64,000 bases of DNA from Glaesserella parasuis (GCF_002015085.1 NZ_MUXW01000001.1:163089-227088); one strand, 5' to 3'; counted from the stretch's first letter, positions 29,771-41,420 are shown. Notes: a model not told the origin generated them from the letters alone. Numbers and translations are program-made.

Positions 29771-31198
29771 TTATGCCTTCCAACTTTCCGCTAAATCACG
29801 CGAAAGCTTGCTCACGTTGCCCGCACCTTGTGCCAAAATTAAATCACCATCTTGAATAATTTGATCTAACACTTCGCCAAGTTGTGAAGTATCTGACACT
29901 AAAATCGGATCCACTTTGCCAAGATTACGGATTGAACGACAGAGATCTTTACTCTCCGCGCCCACAATCGGTGCTTCGCCTGCCGCATACACATTGAGCA
30001 TAATCAACGCATCAACCTGCGACAACACTTGTACGAAGTCATCAAATAAATCACGGGTACGAGAATAACGGTGCGGTTGGAAAACCATCACTACACGTTT
30101 ATTTTCCCAACCTTGACGAGCGGCTTTAATCGTCACATCCACTTCCGTTGGGTGATGACCGTAGTCATCAACTAACATTACCTTACCATTTGGACGAATA
30201 AATGAGCCAAGTTGGTCAAAACGGCGACCTGCACCTTGGAAATCCGCAAGAGCAGCTAAAATCGCTTCATTCGCAATGCCTTCTTCTTTCGCAACCGCTA
30301 ATGCAGCCGTTGCATTCAGTGCATTGTGTCTACCCGGTACGTTTAATAAGACCTCAATACGCTCACCTGTTGGACAAACCACCGTGTAATGCCCTTGGAA
30401 ACCGGTTTGTTGATAATCTTCAATACGGTAATCGGTTTTTTCGCTAAAACCATAGCTAATCACTTGGCGACCGACTTTCGGGGCAATTTCCATCACCGTT
30501 TCATCATCGGCACACATCACTGCTAAACCGTAGAATGGTAAGTTGCGTAAGAAACGTACATAGGTTTCTTTCATTTTCTCGAAATCGCCACCGTAAGTAT
30601 CCATATGATCTGGTTCAATGTTGGTCACAACGGAAACCATCGGCTGTAAATGTAAAAATGACGCATCACTTTCATCGGCTTCTGCAATTAAGTAACGGCT
30701 TGCCCCTAAATGAGCATTTTTACCCGCTGATTTTACTAAACCACCATTTACAAAAGTAGGATCTAACCCTGCTTCCGTATAAATCATTGAAATCATTGCG
30801 GTTGTGGTAGTTTTACCGTGAGTCCCTGCAATCGCAATACCGTGACGGAAACGCATAATTTCCGCTAACATCTGCGCTCGTTGAATCACTGGAATACGCG
30901 CTTCTTTTGCTGCCGCTACTTCGGGATTGCTTTCATTAATTGCGCTGGAAGCGACAACAACACTTGCCCCTTCAATATTTTCTGCTTGATGCCCGATAAA
31001 AACTTTTGCTCCTGCTTTTGCTAAGCGTTGCGTGACTGCACCGTCCGCAATATCCGAGCCTGAAATTTGGTAACCTTCATTTAATAACACTTCAGCAATC
31101 CCAGACATACCTGCGCCACCGATCCCAATAAAGTGGATTTGATTCACACGGCGCATTTCAGGGACTAATTTTTTTACTTTATCTTGGAAATTTTTCAT
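29771..31198 (-). CDS. murC: UDP-N-acetylmuramate--L-alanine ligase
   Basis: ATP-dependent Mur ligase adding L-Ala to UDP-MurNAc. I choose the ATG at 31198, preceded by AAGGA, giving 475 residues as in Haemophilus; a longer frame from 31231 would translate the ribosome binding site. Motifs: the UDP-binding [18 protein letters not shown] at the N-terminus, P-loop [12 protein letters not shown] near 112, and [10 protein letters not shown] near 335 in the C-terminal domain. Palindromic repeat pairs lie on both sides, in its gaps from murG and ddlB. Confidence 0.98.
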   Translation of the reverse strand: MKNFQDKVKKLVPEMRRVNQIHFIGIGGAGMSGIAEVLLNEGYQISGSDIADGAVTQRLAKAGAKVFIGHQAENIEGASVVVASSAINESNPEVAAAKEARIPVIQRAQMLAEIMRFRHGIAIAGTHGKTTTTAMISMIYTEAGLDPTFVNGGLVKSAGKNAHLGASRYLIAEADESDASFLHLQPMVSVVTNIEPDHMDTYGGDFEKMKETYVRFLRNLPFYGLAVMCADDETVMEIAPKVGRQVISYGFSEKTDYRIEDYQQTGFQGHYTVVCPTGERIEVLLNVPGRHNALNATAALAVAKEEGIANEAILAALADFQGAGRRFDQLGSFIRPNGKVMLVDDYGHHPTEVDVTIKAARQGWENKRVVMVFQPHRYSRTRDLFDDFVQVLSQVDALIMLNVYAAGEAPIVGAESKDLCRSIRNLGKVDPILVSDTSQLGEVLDQIIQDGDLILAQGAGNVSKLSRDLAESWKA

Positions 31199-31221
31199 TA
31201 TTACATTTTTCCTTCGTATTC

Positions 31222-31285
31222 GTAGGGACACACTGCGTGTGTCCGTGGATAATTTTTAGAGTGGACACACTCAGTGTGTCCCTAC
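31222..31285. repeat. Paired GTAG palindrome, family A copy 2
   Basis: The left unit is identical to copy 1 (GTAG, GGACACAC, TGC, GTGTGTCC); the right unit has CACTCAGTG in its centre and ends CCCTAC. It lies in the murG-murC gap. Confidence 0.85.
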
Positions 31286-31300
31286 AAGGCTCATTTCTGA

Positions 31301-32356
31301 TTACAAACTATTTTCCACAATCATTTCTGCCACTCGTTTTGTGGCTAATGGTGTGGCTTTCGCTCTTGCTTTTACTGCCATTTCCGTCAGTTTTTGACGG
31401 TCGGCAATTAACGGCTCTAATGCTTTTAATAAACTTTCAGGGGTAAAATCCTGCTGTTCAATAATCATTGCTGCACCTGCTTGTGCAAGGTACTCTGCAT
31501 TTAAAAATTGTTGGCGATCTTTATGTTGAAACGGCACAAAAATCGCAGGTAATCCTGCTGCAGCAATTTCACATACAGTTAAAGCACCAGAACGGCAAAT
31601 CACCAAATCCGCCCATTCATAAGCAGCTTTCATATCATCAATAAATTCGCTCGCCGTGCCATTGCCTGTGGCTTGATAAACTTCTTCCACGCCGGCTAAT
31701 TTGCCTTTGCCGACTTGATGGCTAATAAATACGTTTTGTCCTAAAACCTTCGCTACTTCTGGCACAGTTTTATTGATCACCAATGCCCCCTGACTACCGC
31801 CCATCACTAAAATATTGATTGGATAGCCTTTTTCGGCAAAACGTTGTTCAGGCGGTGCAATTTCAAATAGATCTTGGCGAACGGGATTTCCCACCACTTC
31901 CGCATTTGGAAAAGCTGTTGGAAAGGCTTGTAAAGTACGGCAAGCAATTTTAGAAAGCCATACATTTGTTAAACCTGCCACCGCATTTTGTTCGTGCAAA
32001 ATCACAGGCACACCACATAATTTTGCCGCAATACCGCCTGGTCCAGACACATAACCGCCCATTCCAAGTACTGCATCAGGCTTATACGCTTTAATAATTT
32101 TTTTCGCTTGAAGCACTGCTCTTAAGATCGCAAAAGGGGCAGTAAGTAACGCTTTAATCCCCTTGCCCTTTAATCCTGAAATTTGAATAAACTCAATCGG
32201 AATACCGTGCTTTGGCACAAGATCCGCTTCCATTCGATCTTTTGTTCCTAACCAGCGGATCTCCCAACCTTGTTGTTGTAATTCTCTTGCTACAGCAATC
32301 GCAGGAAAAACGTGCCCACCAGTTCCGCCAGCCATAACCAATAATTTTTTTGCCAT
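31301..32356 (-). CDS. murG: Undecaprenyldiphospho-muramoylpentapeptide N-acetylglucosaminyltransferase
   Basis: GT28 glycosyltransferase making lipid II from lipid I at the inner face of the membrane. The ATG at 32356 (behind TTGGAAA, 351 residues) is preferred over a GTG at 32371 that overlaps the ftsW stop. Motifs are the N-terminal [29 protein letters not shown] and the donor-binding [25 protein letters not shown] near residue 265. It lies directly after ftsW, in the standard cluster order. Confidence 0.98.
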   Translation of the reverse strand: MAKKLLVMAGGTGGHVFPAIAVARELQQQGWEIRWLGTKDRMEADLVPKHGIPIEFIQISGLKGKGIKALLTAPFAILRAVLQAKKIIKAYKPDAVLGMGGYVSGPGGIAAKLCGVPVILHEQNAVAGLTNVWLSKIACRTLQAFPTAFPNAEVVGNPVRQDLFEIAPPEQRFAEKGYPINILVMGGSQGALVINKTVPEVAKVLGQNVFISHQVGKGKLAGVEEVYQATGNGTASEFIDDMKAAYEWADLVICRSGALTVCEIAAAGLPAIFVPFQHKDRQQFLNAEYLAQAGAAMIIEQQDFTPESLLKALEPLIADRQKLTEMAVKARAKATPLATKRVAEMIVENSL

Positions 32357-32370
32357 ATTATTTTCCAACA

Positions 32371-33549
32371 CTAATCATCACTTAAATGTGCGTGCCCAAT
32401 TCGATCTAAGCGGTTTTCGTAATCAATCCGAATTAATACCGCAATTGCAATCGCCATAATCACTAAACTTGAACCACCATAGCTCACCAATGGGAAAGTT
32501 AAGCCTTTGGTCGGCAGTAACCCCGAAGCAACACCAAGGTTTACAAAGCCTTGAATAAAAATCCAAATGGCAATACCAAAAGCAAAGAAACCTTTAAATC
32601 GTTCTTCTAGTATTAACGCTTCACGACTGACTTTTAAAGCTCTGAAAGTTAAGGTGAGTAATAATAGCACAACGATAACAATTCCAACTAATCCAAATTC
32701 TTCTGCAATGACTGCCATCACAAAATCGGTATGTGCCTCAGGTAAATATTCTAATTTTTGCACAGAATTACCCAATCCTCGCCCCCAAATCTCGCCTTGC
32801 CCAAACGCCATTTGTGAGTTAGATAGTTGGAAGCCATCACCATAAGCATCAGCAAAAGGATCCATAAAAGAGGTTATACGTTTTAAACGATATTCTGATG
32901 TTAAAACCAATAGAGCAAAGACTACAACGCCTGCGATACCAAGAAAAATAAACTGTAAAACTTTCGCCCCCATAATAAAAAGCATTGCAAATGTCAGCAC
33001 AAAAAGCACCGCTATACTTCCCAAATCAGGTTGAGCCAGCAACAAGCAGCTAAATAAAATCAGGATTACCATAGGGCGAATGAAACTAATGCTTTTTTGT
33101 CGCATTTCATCAAATTTTCTTACATAGAAGCTCGCAAAATAACAAATCACCGCAAATTTTGCTAATTCTGCAGGCTGGAAATTAATAGGACCGATAGGGA
33201 TCCAGCGTGTTGCCCCATTTACTGTTTTTCCAACAAACAATGTAATTGCAAGCAAAAGTAGGGCTGAAATAAATAACCAACCATTATACTTTTCCCAATG
33301 TTTACTTGGAATTTGAACAAAGAAAGTACAAGCACAAATAGATGCGATAACATAAAAACCATCTCGCACCGCAAAATAGAAGGGGTCTTCGTGTAGCCGA
33401 CTACTCACAGGAATAGAGGCTGAAGTCACCATAACAAATCCAATGATCAGCAATGCGAGAAATAACCACACCAATGTTCGATCATAGAGTGCATTAACAG
33501 GCGTTAATCTTGTCCACTTATCCCACTCAATCCGAATTTTTTCTAGCAT
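32371..33549 (-). CDS. ftsW: Lipid II polymerase/SEDS protein FtsW
   Basis: Polytopic SEDS-family glycosyltransferase that polymerises septal peptidoglycan together with FtsI. The 392 residues show about ten hydrophobic segments, the family segments [21 protein letters not shown] and [18 protein letters not shown], and [13 protein letters not shown] near the C-terminus. The start overlaps the murD stop by one base. The order with ftsI elsewhere in the same cluster fits a shared septal synthase. Confidence 0.97.
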   Translation of the reverse strand: MLEKIRIEWDKWTRLTPVNALYDRTLVWLFLALLIIGFVMVTSASIPVSSRLHEDPFYFAVRDGFYVIASICACTFFVQIPSKHWEKYNGWLFISALLLLAITLFVGKTVNGATRWIPIGPINFQPAELAKFAVICYFASFYVRKFDEMRQKSISFIRPMVILILFSCLLLAQPDLGSIAVLFVLTFAMLFIMGAKVLQFIFLGIAGVVVFALLVLTSEYRLKRITSFMDPFADAYGDGFQLSNSQMAFGQGEIWGRGLGNSVQKLEYLPEAHTDFVMAVIAEEFGLVGIVIVVLLLLTLTFRALKVSREALILEERFKGFFAFGIAIWIFIQGFVNLGVASGLLPTKGLTFPLVSYGGSSLVIMAIAIAVLIRIDYENRLDRIGHAHLSDD

Positions 33550-34850
33550 TAGATAACCCCTTGAGCCAACGCCACAAACTGTCTGCCACGCTCTTCAAAA
33601 TTTTTAAACTGATCTAAACTGGCACAGGCTGGTGAAAGTAGCACCATATCGCCTGATTTTAATAGTAAACGAACTTGTGCGACAGCTTGTGTCATTGTTT
33701 CCACTAAAACGCTATTTTGAGTTAAAGCGGCAAGTTCCGCCCCATCTTTTCCAAAGCAGTAACAGACTGTATTTGGCTGATTAATAAAAGGTTTTAACTC
33801 AGAAAAATCAGCATCTTTCCCATCGCCACCCAACAACAGATAAAGCGTTCCTTCGACTTGTAAACCATTTAATGCAGCCACAGTACTGCCGACATTCGTG
33901 GCTTTTGAGTCGTTAATCCAGCGTACGCCATCATTCGTCGGTACTAGCTGGAAACGGTGATCTAATCCTGAATAGCTTTGTAAGGCTTTCACAATCCCTG
34001 AACGAGCAACACCAGCCGCTTCCGCCAATGCCATTGAAGCCAAGGCATTCATCACATTGTGACGACCCGTGATTTTCAGCTCATTAATCGCAATAACTGC
34101 TTCATCGCCAGAATAGAGTTCACCATTACAAGCGGTATATTCTGCATCTTTTTCTGCAAATTTTTTCAAAGATCTGATCGCTTGCTCTGGGAAAGTTTGT
34201 GGATCTTCGCCATTTACAATAATATTTTCCGCATTTTGATAGATACGCAATTTTGCTGCACGATATTCTTCAACGGAGTTATTGTAACGATCCATATGAT
34301 CTTCACTGATATTTAAAATGGTTGCTGCTTTCGCTTTTAAGGAATAAGTCGTTTCCAACTGGAAGCTTGATAATTCCAATACATAAAGTTCGTAATCGCT
34401 TTTCAATAAGCTCAAGGCAGGCACGCCGATGTTACCGCCCATACCGACTTTGATACCTGCTTGTTTTGCCATTTCCGTTGTCAAAGTCGTTACCGTACTT
34501 TTACCATTTGCCCCTGTAATCGCAATAATCGGTGCTTTTGCTTCACGGCAGAACAACTCAATATCGCCAACCACTTCTACACCAGCTTGAATAGCTTGCT
34601 GAATTTCTGGCGTTGCTAAGGCAAGTCCTGGGCTAATCACAATTAAATCAGAACTTAATAACCACTCAAGGTTTAAACTGCCTGTATGCAGTGGAATATC
34701 CCTCGATAATTTATCTACCCCAGCAGGATTTGCACGGGTATCAATCACTCGCACTTGAGCCTGTTTGTCCGCAAAAAATTCGACACAAGATAAGCCTGTT
34801 GTGCCTAAGCCGATAATCGTGATGGTTTTGCCTTGATATTGATTTTGCAT
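33549..34850 (-). CDS. murD: UDP-N-acetylmuramoyl-L-alanine--D-glutamate ligase
   Basis: Mur ligase adding D-Glu to UDP-MurNAc-L-Ala. I choose the ATG at 34850 (MQNQYQGKTITIIGLGTTGL), giving 433 residues; the open frame continues 60 codons further upstream only because it runs through the palindromic repeat in the gap. Motifs: ITGANGKSTVTTLTTEMA (P-loop), SEDHMDRY, and WINDSKATNVGSTVAAL near residue 310. It overlaps ftsW by one base. Confidence 0.98.
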   Translation of the reverse strand: MQNQYQGKTITIIGLGTTGLSCVEFFADKQAQVRVIDTRANPAGVDKLSRDIPLHTGSLNLEWLLSSDLIVISPGLALATPEIQQAIQAGVEVVGDIELFCREAKAPIIAITGANGKSTVTTLTTEMAKQAGIKVGMGGNIGVPALSLLKSDYELYVLELSSFQLETTYSLKAKAATILNISEDHMDRYNNSVEEYRAAKLRIYQNAENIIVNGEDPQTFPEQAIRSLKKFAEKDAEYTACNGELYSGDEAVIAINELKITGRHNVMNALASMALAEAAGVARSGIVKALQSYSGLDHRFQLVPTNDGVRWINDSKATNVGSTVAALNGLQVEGTLYLLLGGDGKDADFSELKPFINQPNTVCYCFGKDGAELAALTQNSVLVETMTQAVAQVRLLLKSGDMVLLSPACASLDQFKNFEERGRQFVALAQGVI

Positions 34851-34882
34851 TTTGTTGTTCTCTAGAAACGGTATTTTCAGAT

Positions 34883-34967
34883 GTAGGGACACACTGCGTG
34901 TGTCCGCTTTATTTTCATTATTCCTCGATTGGTAAAACTGTAACGGACACACGCAGTGTGTCCCTAC
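34883..34967. repeat. Paired GTAG palindrome, family A copy 3
   Basis: The two 23-base units are exact reverse complements of each other (GTAG, GGACACAC, TGC, GTGTGTCC), about 39 bases apart. It lies between mraY and murD, and the right end is only a few bases from the mraY stop. Confidence 0.88.
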
Positions 34968-34972
34968 ATTAA

Positions 34973-36055
34973 TTAACGTAATTTCAACGTCACCAATCCA
35001 ATTAACACCAACATTAAGGTGATAATCCAAAAACGCACGATAACACGTGGTTCCGGCCAGCCTTTAAGTTCAAAGTGGTGGTGGATCGGTGCCATACGGA
35101 AAATACGTTTTTGGCGAAGTTTGTACGATCCAACTTGTAAAATCACCGATAAGGCTTCAACCACAAAGACACCGCCCATCACCACTAGTAATAATTCTTG
35201 GCGAACTAATACGGCAATCACCCCCAATGCACCGCCAAGTGACAATGAACCGACATCCCCCATAAAGACTTGTGCTGGGTAAGTGTTAAACCATAAGAAA
35301 CCTAAACCTGCCCCTGCAATTGCCGTACATAAAATCACTAATTCACTGCTATATTTGATATAAGGAATGTGCAGATATTGTGCAAAATTATAGTTCCCCG
35401 TTGCCCACGCAATTAATGCAAATGCCCCTGCGACCATAATGATCGGCACAATTGCCAAGCCATCTAAGCCGTCGGTTAAATTCACTGCATTACTGGTTCC
35501 GACAATCACAAAATAGGTGAGAACAATATAGAATAAGCCAAGCTGTGGCATCACATCTTTAAAGAAAGGAACAACTAACTGGGTAGCAGCGGTATCTTTA
35601 CCAATCGCATACATACCAAAAGCAGATACTAAGGCAATCACCGATAGCCAAAAATATTTCCAACGAGCAATCAAGCCATCGGTATTTTTACGGGCTATTT
35701 TCCAATAATCATCTACAAAACCGACAACCCCATAACCAAATAGGATAAATAGCACAAACCAGACATAGGGGTTACGCAGATCCGCCCATAACAACGTACT
35801 CACACCGATAGCTAATAAAATCATAATACCGCCCATCGTTGGTGTACCCCGTTTTTTGTAGTGGCTTTCAGGACCATCGTGGCGAACTTCCTGTCCGAAT
35901 TTGAGAATTTGTAAACGGCGAATGACCGTTGGTCCAATCCATAAGCCGATAATTAATGCTGTCAATAACGCCATAATAGAACGGAAAGTAATGTACGACA
36001 CCACGTTAAACGCGGTGTTGTATTGCACCAGATATTCAGCAAGCCACACTAACAT
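34973..36055 (-). CDS. mraY: Phospho-N-acetylmuramoyl-pentapeptide transferase
   Basis: Integral membrane enzyme making lipid I from UDP-MurNAc-pentapeptide and undecaprenyl phosphate. The 360 residues equal the E. coli length. About ten hydrophobic segments are present, with the conserved catalytic Asp clusters FVDDYWK near residue 115 and [10 protein letters not shown] near residue 192, and [11 protein letters not shown] near residue 325. It lies in the usual murF-mraY-murD order; a repeat pair separates it from murD. Confidence 0.98.
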   Translation of the reverse strand: MLVWLAEYLVQYNTAFNVVSYITFRSIMALLTALIIGLWIGPTVIRRLQILKFGQEVRHDGPESHYKKRGTPTMGGIMILLAIGVSTLLWADLRNPYVWFVLFILFGYGVVGFVDDYWKIARKNTDGLIARWKYFWLSVIALVSAFGMYAIGKDTAATQLVVPFFKDVMPQLGLFYIVLTYFVIVGTSNAVNLTDGLDGLAIVPIIMVAGAFALIAWATGNYNFAQYLHIPYIKYSSELVILCTAIAGAGLGFLWFNTYPAQVFMGDVGSLSLGGALGVIAVLVRQELLLVVMGGVFVVEALSVILQVGSYKLRQKRIFRMAPIHHHFELKGWPEPRVIVRFWIITLMLVLIGLVTLKLR

Positions 36056-36065
36056 AAGCTAATCC

Positions 36066-37460
36066 TTAAAAAGAAACATCAAAAGAACGACATAAGGAAG
36101 CAATTACTTCTTCCATTTTTTGGCTACGAGAGCCTTTTGCTAATAATACAAGCGGTTGATCTTGTTCGATTTTTTGCAAAATGTTCGGGAGCAAAAACGC
36201 CGCCATTGCTGTTTTATCATTAAAGTGGTGAGCTGAATTACCACTAATCACCTCACTCTCTTTGCCGAAGCTGACCACTAAATCGAGCTTCGCCTGTTTA
36301 ACGAAATCAGCGACTTCTTGGTGACAAGCTGGGCTGTCTTTGCCAAGTTCCGCCATATCACCCACCACAAAAATGCGGAAAGCCGGATACTGTTTTAACA
36401 CTGATACCGCAGATTTCATTGAGTCCACATTGGCATTGTAACTGTCATCAATAAACAGTACATTCTCTTTAATTTCAATCGGATACAAACGCCCTTTAAC
36501 CGCTGAACGCTGTTCCAATCCAGCTTTAACCGCAGTTAAATCCGCCTCGACTGCCATTGCGAGTGCTGTTGCCGCTAACGCATTACTCACATTATGTTCG
36601 CCTAGATAAGGCAAGTTGATCTCAATTTCGCCTTGTGGCGTATGTAAGGTAAAGCGTGAACCATTGAGGTGTAACTCAACATTTTCCGCCCAAAAATCTG
36701 CATAGCTGTCTTTATCTTCGCCGGTGTAGCAGAACGACTGTAACTCGTGATCGCCAATCTCTTTCTGCCATTCTGGATAGTAATGAGCTAAATTCACAAT
36801 CGCCTTACCACCAGCTTTCAAGCCACGATAAATTTCACCTTTAGCTTGAGCCACACCTGCCAACGAGCCAAATCCTTCAAGATGAGCAGATGCCACGTTA
36901 TTCACTAAACAGGCATCAGGTTGTGCAATTTCGGTGGTATAAGCAATTTCGCCGATGTGGTTCGCCCCCAGTTCAACCACGGCAAATTTATGCTCAGGGG
37001 TTAAACGTAATAAGGTCAATGGTACACCTAAGTCATTGTTTAAATTACCAAAGGTATAAAGCACCTGATCTTCACAAGCGGTCACTTTTTGCAAAATTTT
37101 TGCAGTCATCTCTTTGACGGTGGTTTTGCCTGAAGAGCCCGTAATTGCCACAGTTTTTGGGTTAATTTCCGCTTTCAGCCATTTTGCTAACTGCCCTAAT
37201 GCCAAGCGAGTATCTTCCACAATAATTTGCGGTACATTCACCGCCAATTCACGCTCAACAACTAACGCCACACAGCCTTGTTCTATCGCTTTTTCTACAT
37301 AATCGTGAGCATCAAATTTTTCGCCTTTTAAGGTAAAAAATAAGCCTTTTTCAACCGTTTGACGGGTGTCTGTACTGATGTTTTCAACAACAACCTCGCC
37401 ACTACCGAGTAGTTTACCCTTTAGGGTTTGAGCGAGTTGTTGGGTGGTTTGTTTTATCAT
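36066..37460 (-). CDS. murF: UDP-N-acetylmuramoyl-tripeptide--D-alanyl-D-alanine ligase
   Basis: Mur ligase that attaches D-Ala-D-Ala to complete the UDP-MurNAc-pentapeptide. The 464 residues contain the N-terminal substrate domain with STDTRQ, the P-loop AITGSSGKTTVKEM near residue 110, and DDSYNANVDSMKSAVSVL near residue 340. Two uptake signal sequences are inside the gene (36148 and 37074). It lies between murE and mraY, with a repeat pair before its start. Confidence 0.98.
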   Translation of the reverse strand: MIKQTTQQLAQTLKGKLLGSGEVVVENISTDTRQTVEKGLFFTLKGEKFDAHDYVEKAIEQGCVALVVERELAVNVPQIIVEDTRLALGQLAKWLKAEINPKTVAITGSSGKTTVKEMTAKILQKVTACEDQVLYTFGNLNNDLGVPLTLLRLTPEHKFAVVELGANHIGEIAYTTEIAQPDACLVNNVASAHLEGFGSLAGVAQAKGEIYRGLKAGGKAIVNLAHYYPEWQKEIGDHELQSFCYTGEDKDSYADFWAENVELHLNGSRFTLHTPQGEIEINLPYLGEHNVSNALAATALAMAVEADLTAVKAGLEQRSAVKGRLYPIEIKENVLFIDDSYNANVDSMKSAVSVLKQYPAFRIFVVGDMAELGKDSPACHQEVADFVKQAKLDLVVSFGKESEVISGNSAHHFNDKTAMAAFLLPNILQKIEQDQPLVLLAKGSRSQKMEEVIASLCRSFDVSF

Positions 37461-37477
37461 TTATTATCTTCTTTATT

Positions 37478-37551
37478 GTAGGGACACACTGCGTGTGTCC
37501 GTTAAAAAATAGCTCCACGAAAGATGGCGGACACATGCAGTGTGTCCCTAC
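37478..37551. repeat. Paired GTAG palindrome, family A copy 4
   Basis: The left unit is identical to the other three copies; the right unit reads GGACACATGCAGTGTGTCCC then TAC. It fills the gap between murE and murF and ends four bases from the murE stop codon. Confidence 0.85.
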
Positions 37552-37554
37552 GTT

Positions 37555-39045
37555 CTACCCCAAAAACTTCCTCGCCCACTCTTGATCCGAAAAATGATAT
37601 TTCTTCGTGCCGATAATTTGGTAATCTTCGTGTCCTTTACCTGCAATTAAAATCACATCTTTTGGTTCGGCTTGGGCAATCGCTTGTTCAATCGCATATT
37701 GACGGATATGCATAGACTGCACCGCTTTTGGCTTGCGGAAACCTTTCATAACATCATTAAAAATCACATCAGGATCTTCGGTGCGTGGGTTGTCATCAGT
37801 CACAATCACTCTGTCCGCCAACTGTTCGGCAATACGAGCCATTAGCGGACGCTTACCTGTATCACGGTCGCCACCGCAACCAAACACACACCATAGTTCG
37901 CCTTCACAATGCAAACGAGCGGCATCTAAGGCTTTTTCTAAGGCATCAGGGGTATGGGCATAATCAACAATCACCATCGGGCTTTCTTCCGCATTTTCTT
38001 TGCTGATTAAACACTCCATACGTCCGCATACACCGTTTAACAGCGGTGCGGTTTCGACTAATTTTTGCAAATCGTAGCCCAACGCCAATAAACCAGCGAA
38101 AGCGGTTAATAAGTTGCTGACATTAAACGCTCCGATTAAACGGCTTTTAATTTCTCCATTACCCCAGCTACTTTCAAATTCAATAGTTGCACCTTGTAGG
38201 GTAAATTGCACCGCTTTCGCTTTAATCCAACGGGCTTGTTGTGGTTGAAACTGGCTATCGGTGCTGACAGCGACGGCCTCAGGCAATTTTGCTAACCATT
38301 CACGCCCAATTTCATCATCAGCGTTGATTACTTGTTGTTTTGAAGAAAGCTCGCCAAATAAGCGGAACTTCGCTTGGGCATACTCTTCCATTGTGTTGTG
38401 ATAATCAAGGTGATCACGGCTTAAGTTAGTGAAAATCGCCAAGTCAAAGTCTAGCGCTTCGGCACGATATTGAGCCAAACCGTGAGAAGAGACTTCCATT
38501 GCACAGAAATCCGCCCCTAATTCGACAAAGTTCACCAGATTGTGTTGAATTTCAACGGCAGAACCTGTTGTATTTACCGCTTCTTGCACTTGCCCATATA
38601 GTCCGTTGCCAATAGTACCCATCACCGCAGATTTACCGCCAAGCAAGTTTCGCCATTGTGAAAAAAGCTGTGCCGTAGTGGTTTTGCCGTTAGTGCCTGT
38701 AATACCCACAAGGGTTAATTTTTCTGACGGATTGCCATAGAACGCTCCAGCAATTGCCGAAAGTTGTTTCGGTAAATTTGGTACTTCCAGTACACAAGCG
38801 GTCGAATTTGCAAATTTTTCTGCAAATCTCACCGCTTGAACGTCATCGTCCGCTTCAGATAAAACTAAAGAAGCACCTTGTTCAATCGCTTTTTCAATAA
38901 ATTGACGACCATCGACTTGATGTCCTTTTAAGGCAACAAATAGATCACCTTTTTCAACCTGACGGCTGTCCAAGGTCATTTTGTTTAATGCTTTTAATTC
39001 GCCCCAATGGTTAAGTTCAGGGAAAAAGGAAAGTAAAGGGTTCAT
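37555..39045 (-). CDS. murE: UDP-N-acetylmuramoyl-L-alanyl-D-glutamate--2,6-diaminopimelate ligase
   Basis: Mur ligase that adds the third residue of the stem peptide. The 496 residues contain [19 protein letters not shown] (P-loop near residue 115), [18 protein letters not shown] near 210, and [11 protein letters not shown] near residue 420, where the DNPR motif is the signature for meso-diaminopimelate rather than lysine. It lies between ftsI and murF; the ftsI stop is 9 bases upstream. Confidence 0.98.
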   Translation of the reverse strand: MNPLLSFFPELNHWGELKALNKMTLDSRQVEKGDLFVALKGHQVDGRQFIEKAIEQGASLVLSEADDDVQAVRFAEKFANSTACVLEVPNLPKQLSAIAGAFYGNPSEKLTLVGITGTNGKTTTAQLFSQWRNLLGGKSAVMGTIGNGLYGQVQEAVNTTGSAVEIQHNLVNFVELGADFCAMEVSSHGLAQYRAEALDFDLAIFTNLSRDHLDYHNTMEEYAQAKFRLFGELSSKQQVINADDEIGREWLAKLPEAVAVSTDSQFQPQQARWIKAKAVQFTLQGATIEFESSWGNGEIKSRLIGAFNVSNLLTAFAGLLALGYDLQKLVETAPLLNGVCGRMECLISKENAEESPMVIVDYAHTPDALEKALDAARLHCEGELWCVFGCGGDRDTGKRPLMARIAEQLADRVIVTDDNPRTEDPDVIFNDVMKGFRKPKAVQSMHIRQYAIEQAIAQAEPKDVILIAGKGHEDYQIIGTKKYHFSDQEWARKFLG

Positions 39046-39054
39046 TATTGCCTC

Positions 39055-41106
39055 TTAGTTTATCGAATTTGTTTTCATCTCTCTCACTGCACTTTTTGTA
39101 TCTTCAGTAAGATTATCTGGTTTAATGTTTCTTGTTTTTAAAGTATGTCCCATAATGCTTGAAAACAGTGGGGCAGATACCGCACCGCCGTAATAATTGC
39201 CAGCTTTAGGCTCATTAATCAGAACCACTAAAGCAAATTTTGGATCGCTGGCTGGGGCGATACCTGCGGTATAGGCGATATATTTTTCGACATATTTGCC
39301 TTTTTCTAATTTGCGAGCAGTACCCGTTTTAATTGCGACACGGTATCCATCAACAGCAGCTCTTGCACCACCTTCACCTTTAGCTGCAACACCTTCCATC
39401 ATCTGAACAACATCTTTGGTGATTTTTTCTGGCAGCACACGCTCACCAATCACTGGTGGATCCACTTTTGTAATCGAAAGCGGACGATAAATCCCAAAAC
39501 TGCCTAATGTTGCATAAGCTCGGGCTAATTGTAATGGAGTGACATTTAAACCATAACCATACGCCACTGACGCACGCTCAATATCCGCCCAACGTTTGCG
39601 ATCACCGTTTGTACCACGTTGTTCACCAAGCCCTAAGCCTGTATCTTTACCAAAACCGACCTTGCTATAAGTTTCGACTAATGCGGTTGATGGCATTCTT
39701 AACGCTAAACGGCTTACACCTATGTTACTTGATTTTTGTAAAATCCCAGTCAGTGTTAAACTATCTCGTGGTGCAACGTCCCTGATCGTATGTCCGTTTA
39801 CTACAAATGGGTGAGTATCAATCACTTCGCCTAAATAAGTGGCTTTATGTTGTAATGCGGTAAGCACAACCAAAGGTTTTACCGTTGAACCAGGTTCAAA
39901 GGTATCTGTAATGGCTCTGTTGCGTGATAACTCCGCTTTAAAATCCTCTCGATTATTTGGATTAAACGACGGTGCATTTGCCATTGCTAACACTTCGCCT
40001 GTTTGAACATCAACTAAAACAGCAGTTCCCGATTCCGCTTTGTTTTCGATTACCGCTTTTTTAATTTCACGATAAACCATTGATTGAAGTTCTTCATCAA
40101 TGCTCAACATTACATCTTGCGGATCATATTTTTTCTCATCGCGAATATGTTCAATCACATTACCACGAGCATCTTTACGGATAACCTGTTTACCGTTTTT
40201 ACCAACCAACAAGCTATCAAAGCTACGTTCTATTCCTTCCGAGCCTTGTTTATCATCAACATCGGTAAAGCCGATTAATTGGGAAATTTCTTCTGCAAGA
40301 GGATAAAAACGGCGAGTTTCTGCTTTTAATACAAGCCCATCAATTTTTAATGCTCGAGCATAATCTCCTATCACATCTGATTCGTGACGAGAAATATATA
40401 AAAAACGTTGATTTGCTGAAGCATAAAGTTTATCCATCATTACGCTGTATTTCATATCTAATGCTTTGGCTAACTCTTGCATTTTTTGGCGTTCAAGCTG
40501 AGCATACTCATTTTCCAAATGTAAAAACATAGAATTTGGATTATTGCGTATGCGTTGAATTAATACGTTGTAATCTAATGCAGTTGCACGAGCGAGTAAT
40601 GTCCAATAATCCTCATTTTTATTGTTTAAAATCGCTCTAGGATCATATTTATTTTCTTTATTCTGTGGTTTTTCTTTAATAAAACGATTCACACTAGCTT
40701 CAATTTTACTGGCTGAAGCCTCCATTTCCATAGCCAAAACTCGCCATAACGATTTATTACGACGAAGTTTAGTATCAAAATATTCTTTAGGATCAATCGT
40801 AATTGAATACATCGGCACACTAATTGAAAGCACTCGCCCATTTCTATCTAAAATTTTCCCCCTTGTAAAAGGAAGCTCTTTTGTCCGTAAAGAGCGATCA
40901 TTTGCTTCTTTGATTAAACGTTCTGAATCAGTGACTTGTAAGAAAAAACTTTGACCGATCAAGGCACAGACCATTACACCGATAAACAGATAAACAAATC
41001 CAAATCGGGCAGGCAAAAAACTAGGCTGGGGTGAAATATCTACCTCTTTTAATTCATCTCCCATCGTATTTTTATTTTTAGGGTTATATTTCACTGATTT
41101 TTTCAT
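39055..41106 (-). CDS. ftsI: Septal transpeptidase FtsI (PBP3), enlarged N-terminal domain
   Basis: Class B penicillin-binding protein that cross-links septal peptidoglycan with FtsW. It has one N-terminal transmembrane segment (about residues 35-55), the pedestal domain with [13 protein letters not shown], and a transpeptidase domain with the catalytic Ser407 in GSTVKP, the SSN motif in KSSNIG, and KTGT in IKTGTARK. At 683 residues it is much longer than E. coli FtsI (588). The catalytic Ser is at 407, versus 307 in E. coli, so most of the extra length lies before it, in the charged helical stretch about residues 115-235 ([34 protein letters not shown]). The start lies three bases after the ftsL stop region. 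Confidence 0.96.
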   Translation of the reverse strand: MKKSVKYNPKNKNTMGDELKEVDISPQPSFLPARFGFVYLFIGVMVCALIGQSFFLQVTDSERLIKEANDRSLRTKELPFTRGKILDRNGRVLSISVPMYSITIDPKEYFDTKLRRNKSLWRVLAMEMEASASKIEASVNRFIKEKPQNKENKYDPRAILNNKNEDYWTLLARATALDYNVLIQRIRNNPNSMFLHLENEYAQLERQKMQELAKALDMKYSVMMDKLYASANQRFLYISRHESDVIGDYARALKIDGLVLKAETRRFYPLAEEISQLIGFTDVDDKQGSEGIERSFDSLLVGKNGKQVIRKDARGNVIEHIRDEKKYDPQDVMLSIDEELQSMVYREIKKAVIENKAESGTAVLVDVQTGEVLAMANAPSFNPNNREDFKAELSRNRAITDTFEPGSTVKPLVVLTALQHKATYLGEVIDTHPFVVNGHTIRDVAPRDSLTLTGILQKSSNIGVSRLALRMPSTALVETYSKVGFGKDTGLGLGEQRGTNGDRKRWADIERASVAYGYGLNVTPLQLARAYATLGSFGIYRPLSITKVDPPVIGERVLPEKITKDVVQMMEGVAAKGEGGARAAVDGYRVAIKTGTARKLEKGKYVEKYIAYTAGIAPASDPKFALVVLINEPKAGNYYGGAVSAPLFSSIMGHTLKTRNIKPDNLTEDTKSAVREMKTNSIN

Positions 41107-41108
41107 TT

Positions 41109-41420
41109 TTATTCCACTAAAATGATTTCTTGTTCTTTTTTAATTGGTTGTAATCCAAATTTTTCAGCAACAGCTTCGACTAAAAACTTCTGACTTTTTG
41201 AATTTTCTTCTAATTGCAAATGAACATACTGATTTTCAAGCTTCTGTTTTACTTGCAATAATTTTCCCTGCTCTGCTGTTAATAAACGTGTTTGGTGCGT
41301 AATCCAAATCGTTGCAACAGCACTAATCACCACCCCAACAAGTAGCAATAACGCCACTTTATTATGGCTAGTTAAATCGTCTAAAATCACTTGACGTAAA
41401 GGATAGCGTTCACTCGACAT
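41109..41420 (-). CDS. ftsL: Cell division protein FtsL
   Basis: Small bitopic divisome protein that forms a complex with FtsB and FtsQ and activates FtsWI. The 103 residues have a cytoplasmic N-terminus, one transmembrane segment at about residues 23-43 ([18 protein letters not shown]) and a periplasmic coiled coil ([21 protein letters not shown]). It overlaps the rsmH stop by one base and almost touches ftsI. Identification rests on layout and position, as the family is poorly conserved. Confidence 0.94.
   Translation of the reverse strand: MSSERYPLRQVILDDLTSHNKVALLLLVGVVISAVATIWITHQTRLLTAEQGKLLQVKQKLENQYVHLQLEENSKSQKFLVEAVAEKFGLQPIKKEQEIILVE

Noticed and set aside
34851..35030. A 60-codon N-terminal extension of murD
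   Set aside because: It translates the palindromic repeat in the mraY-murD gap; the ATG at 34850 gives the normal MurD N-terminus.
29520..37551. The repeat pairs as a CRISPR array
   Set aside because: Units are inverted, kilobases apart and separated by genes; there are no regular spacers or cas genes.
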